Position numbers and translations under genes: made by a program. Positions 63,895 to 64,000 of a stretch of DNA of 64,000 nucleotides are shown one piece after another. Every line of letters starts with the position of its first letter. Position 1 is the stretch's first letter. The notes under the pieces are model-generated. The model was not told the DNA's origin. It saw nothing but the letters and a program-made list of their open reading frames with translations, and did not search any database. This DNA comes from Ovis canadensis (taxonomy: Eukaryota; Chordata; Mammalia; Artiodactyla; Bovidae): contig NC_091255.1 in NCBI RefSeq assembly GCF_042477335.2, positions 39,534,501 to 39,598,500 of the forward strand, given 5' to 3'.

Positions 63895-64000
63895 GTAAAT
63901 GCTGTGGCTCAGATGGTAAAGAATCTGCCTGTAAAGCAGGAGTCGTGGGTTCGATCCCTGGGCAGGAAAGATCCCCTGGAGAAGGAAATGGCAACCCACT
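63895..64000 (+). mobile_element. Bov-tA SINE, cut by window edge
   Basis: GCTGTGGCTCAGATGGTAAAG, GTGGGTTCGATCCCTGGGC and GGAGAAGGAAATGGCAACCCACT form the 5' part of a Bov-tA. The tRNA-like B box (GGTTCGATCC) is intact. Confidence 0.95.

Larger units (their letters stand above)
59783..64000 (+). other. MYOCD: MYOCD intron 2, 5' part (runs off window)
   Basis: Begins GTGAGTAGCTCTG. 59,783-61,204 is largely single-copy-looking, with a short AT palindrome (60,470-60,498). A MIR-like start (59,840-59,880) is possible. The alternative exon (2a) described for some myocardin isoforms could lie here but I cannot identify it. Confidence 0.85.

Noticed and set aside
63940-63960. tRNA gene from the GGTTCGATCC B-box
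   Set aside because: The B box belongs to the tRNA-derived head of a Bov-tA SINE; there is no complete cloverleaf.

Overview
The window is mammalian nuclear DNA from a ruminant, most likely a bovid. The evidence is its dense load of lineage-specific repeats: BovB (RTE) retrotransposon 3' ends, Bov-tA and BOV-A2 SINEs, CHR-type tRNA-derived SINEs, cetartiodactyl L1 3' ends and one mariner-type MITE. Older mammalian repeats (MIR, L2, HAL1, MLT1/MaLR LTRs, L1M) lie beneath them. The species cannot be fixed from the sequence alone.

One protein-coding gene is supported: the 5' end of MYOCD (myocardin, a muscle-specific SRF coactivator) on the + strand. A CpG-rich promoter region spans about 28,160-28,800, with an inverted CCAAT box and TATA-like elements. 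The start codon is at 28,956, exon 1 ends at 29,010, intron 1 is 30.7 kb, and exon 2 is 59,717-59,782. Together the two exons encode the first 40 residues of myocardin, running into the first RPEL motif. Intron 2 continues past the right edge and no exon 3 was found.

Layout: 1-28,160 is upstream intergenic DNA with heavily nested transposons, including an L1 at 21,668-24,165 that holds three later insertions. A repeat-poor block at 665-1,196 carries forkhead- and TEAD-type motifs. 28,160-29,010 is the promoter and exon 1. 29,011-59,716 is intron 1, where four of five L1 fragments lie antisense to the gene and two repeat-poor blocks (42,125-44,055 and 52,870-54,023) are candidate regulatory DNA. 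59,783-64,000 is intron 2 with three Bov-tA copies and a repeat-poor stretch at 62,033-63,894.

No RNA gene, CRISPR array, prokaryotic gene or endogenous retrovirus body was seen. Nearly all longer open frames are pieces of BovB, SINEs or L1, or chance frames in CpG-rich DNA. I did not find a new molecular system. The points of interest are the MYOCD start region, its possible uORFs and distal elements, and several legible insertion histories and local rearrangements. Repeat families were assigned from remembered consensus sequences, so boundaries without stated target-site duplications are accurate to roughly 10-30 bases.
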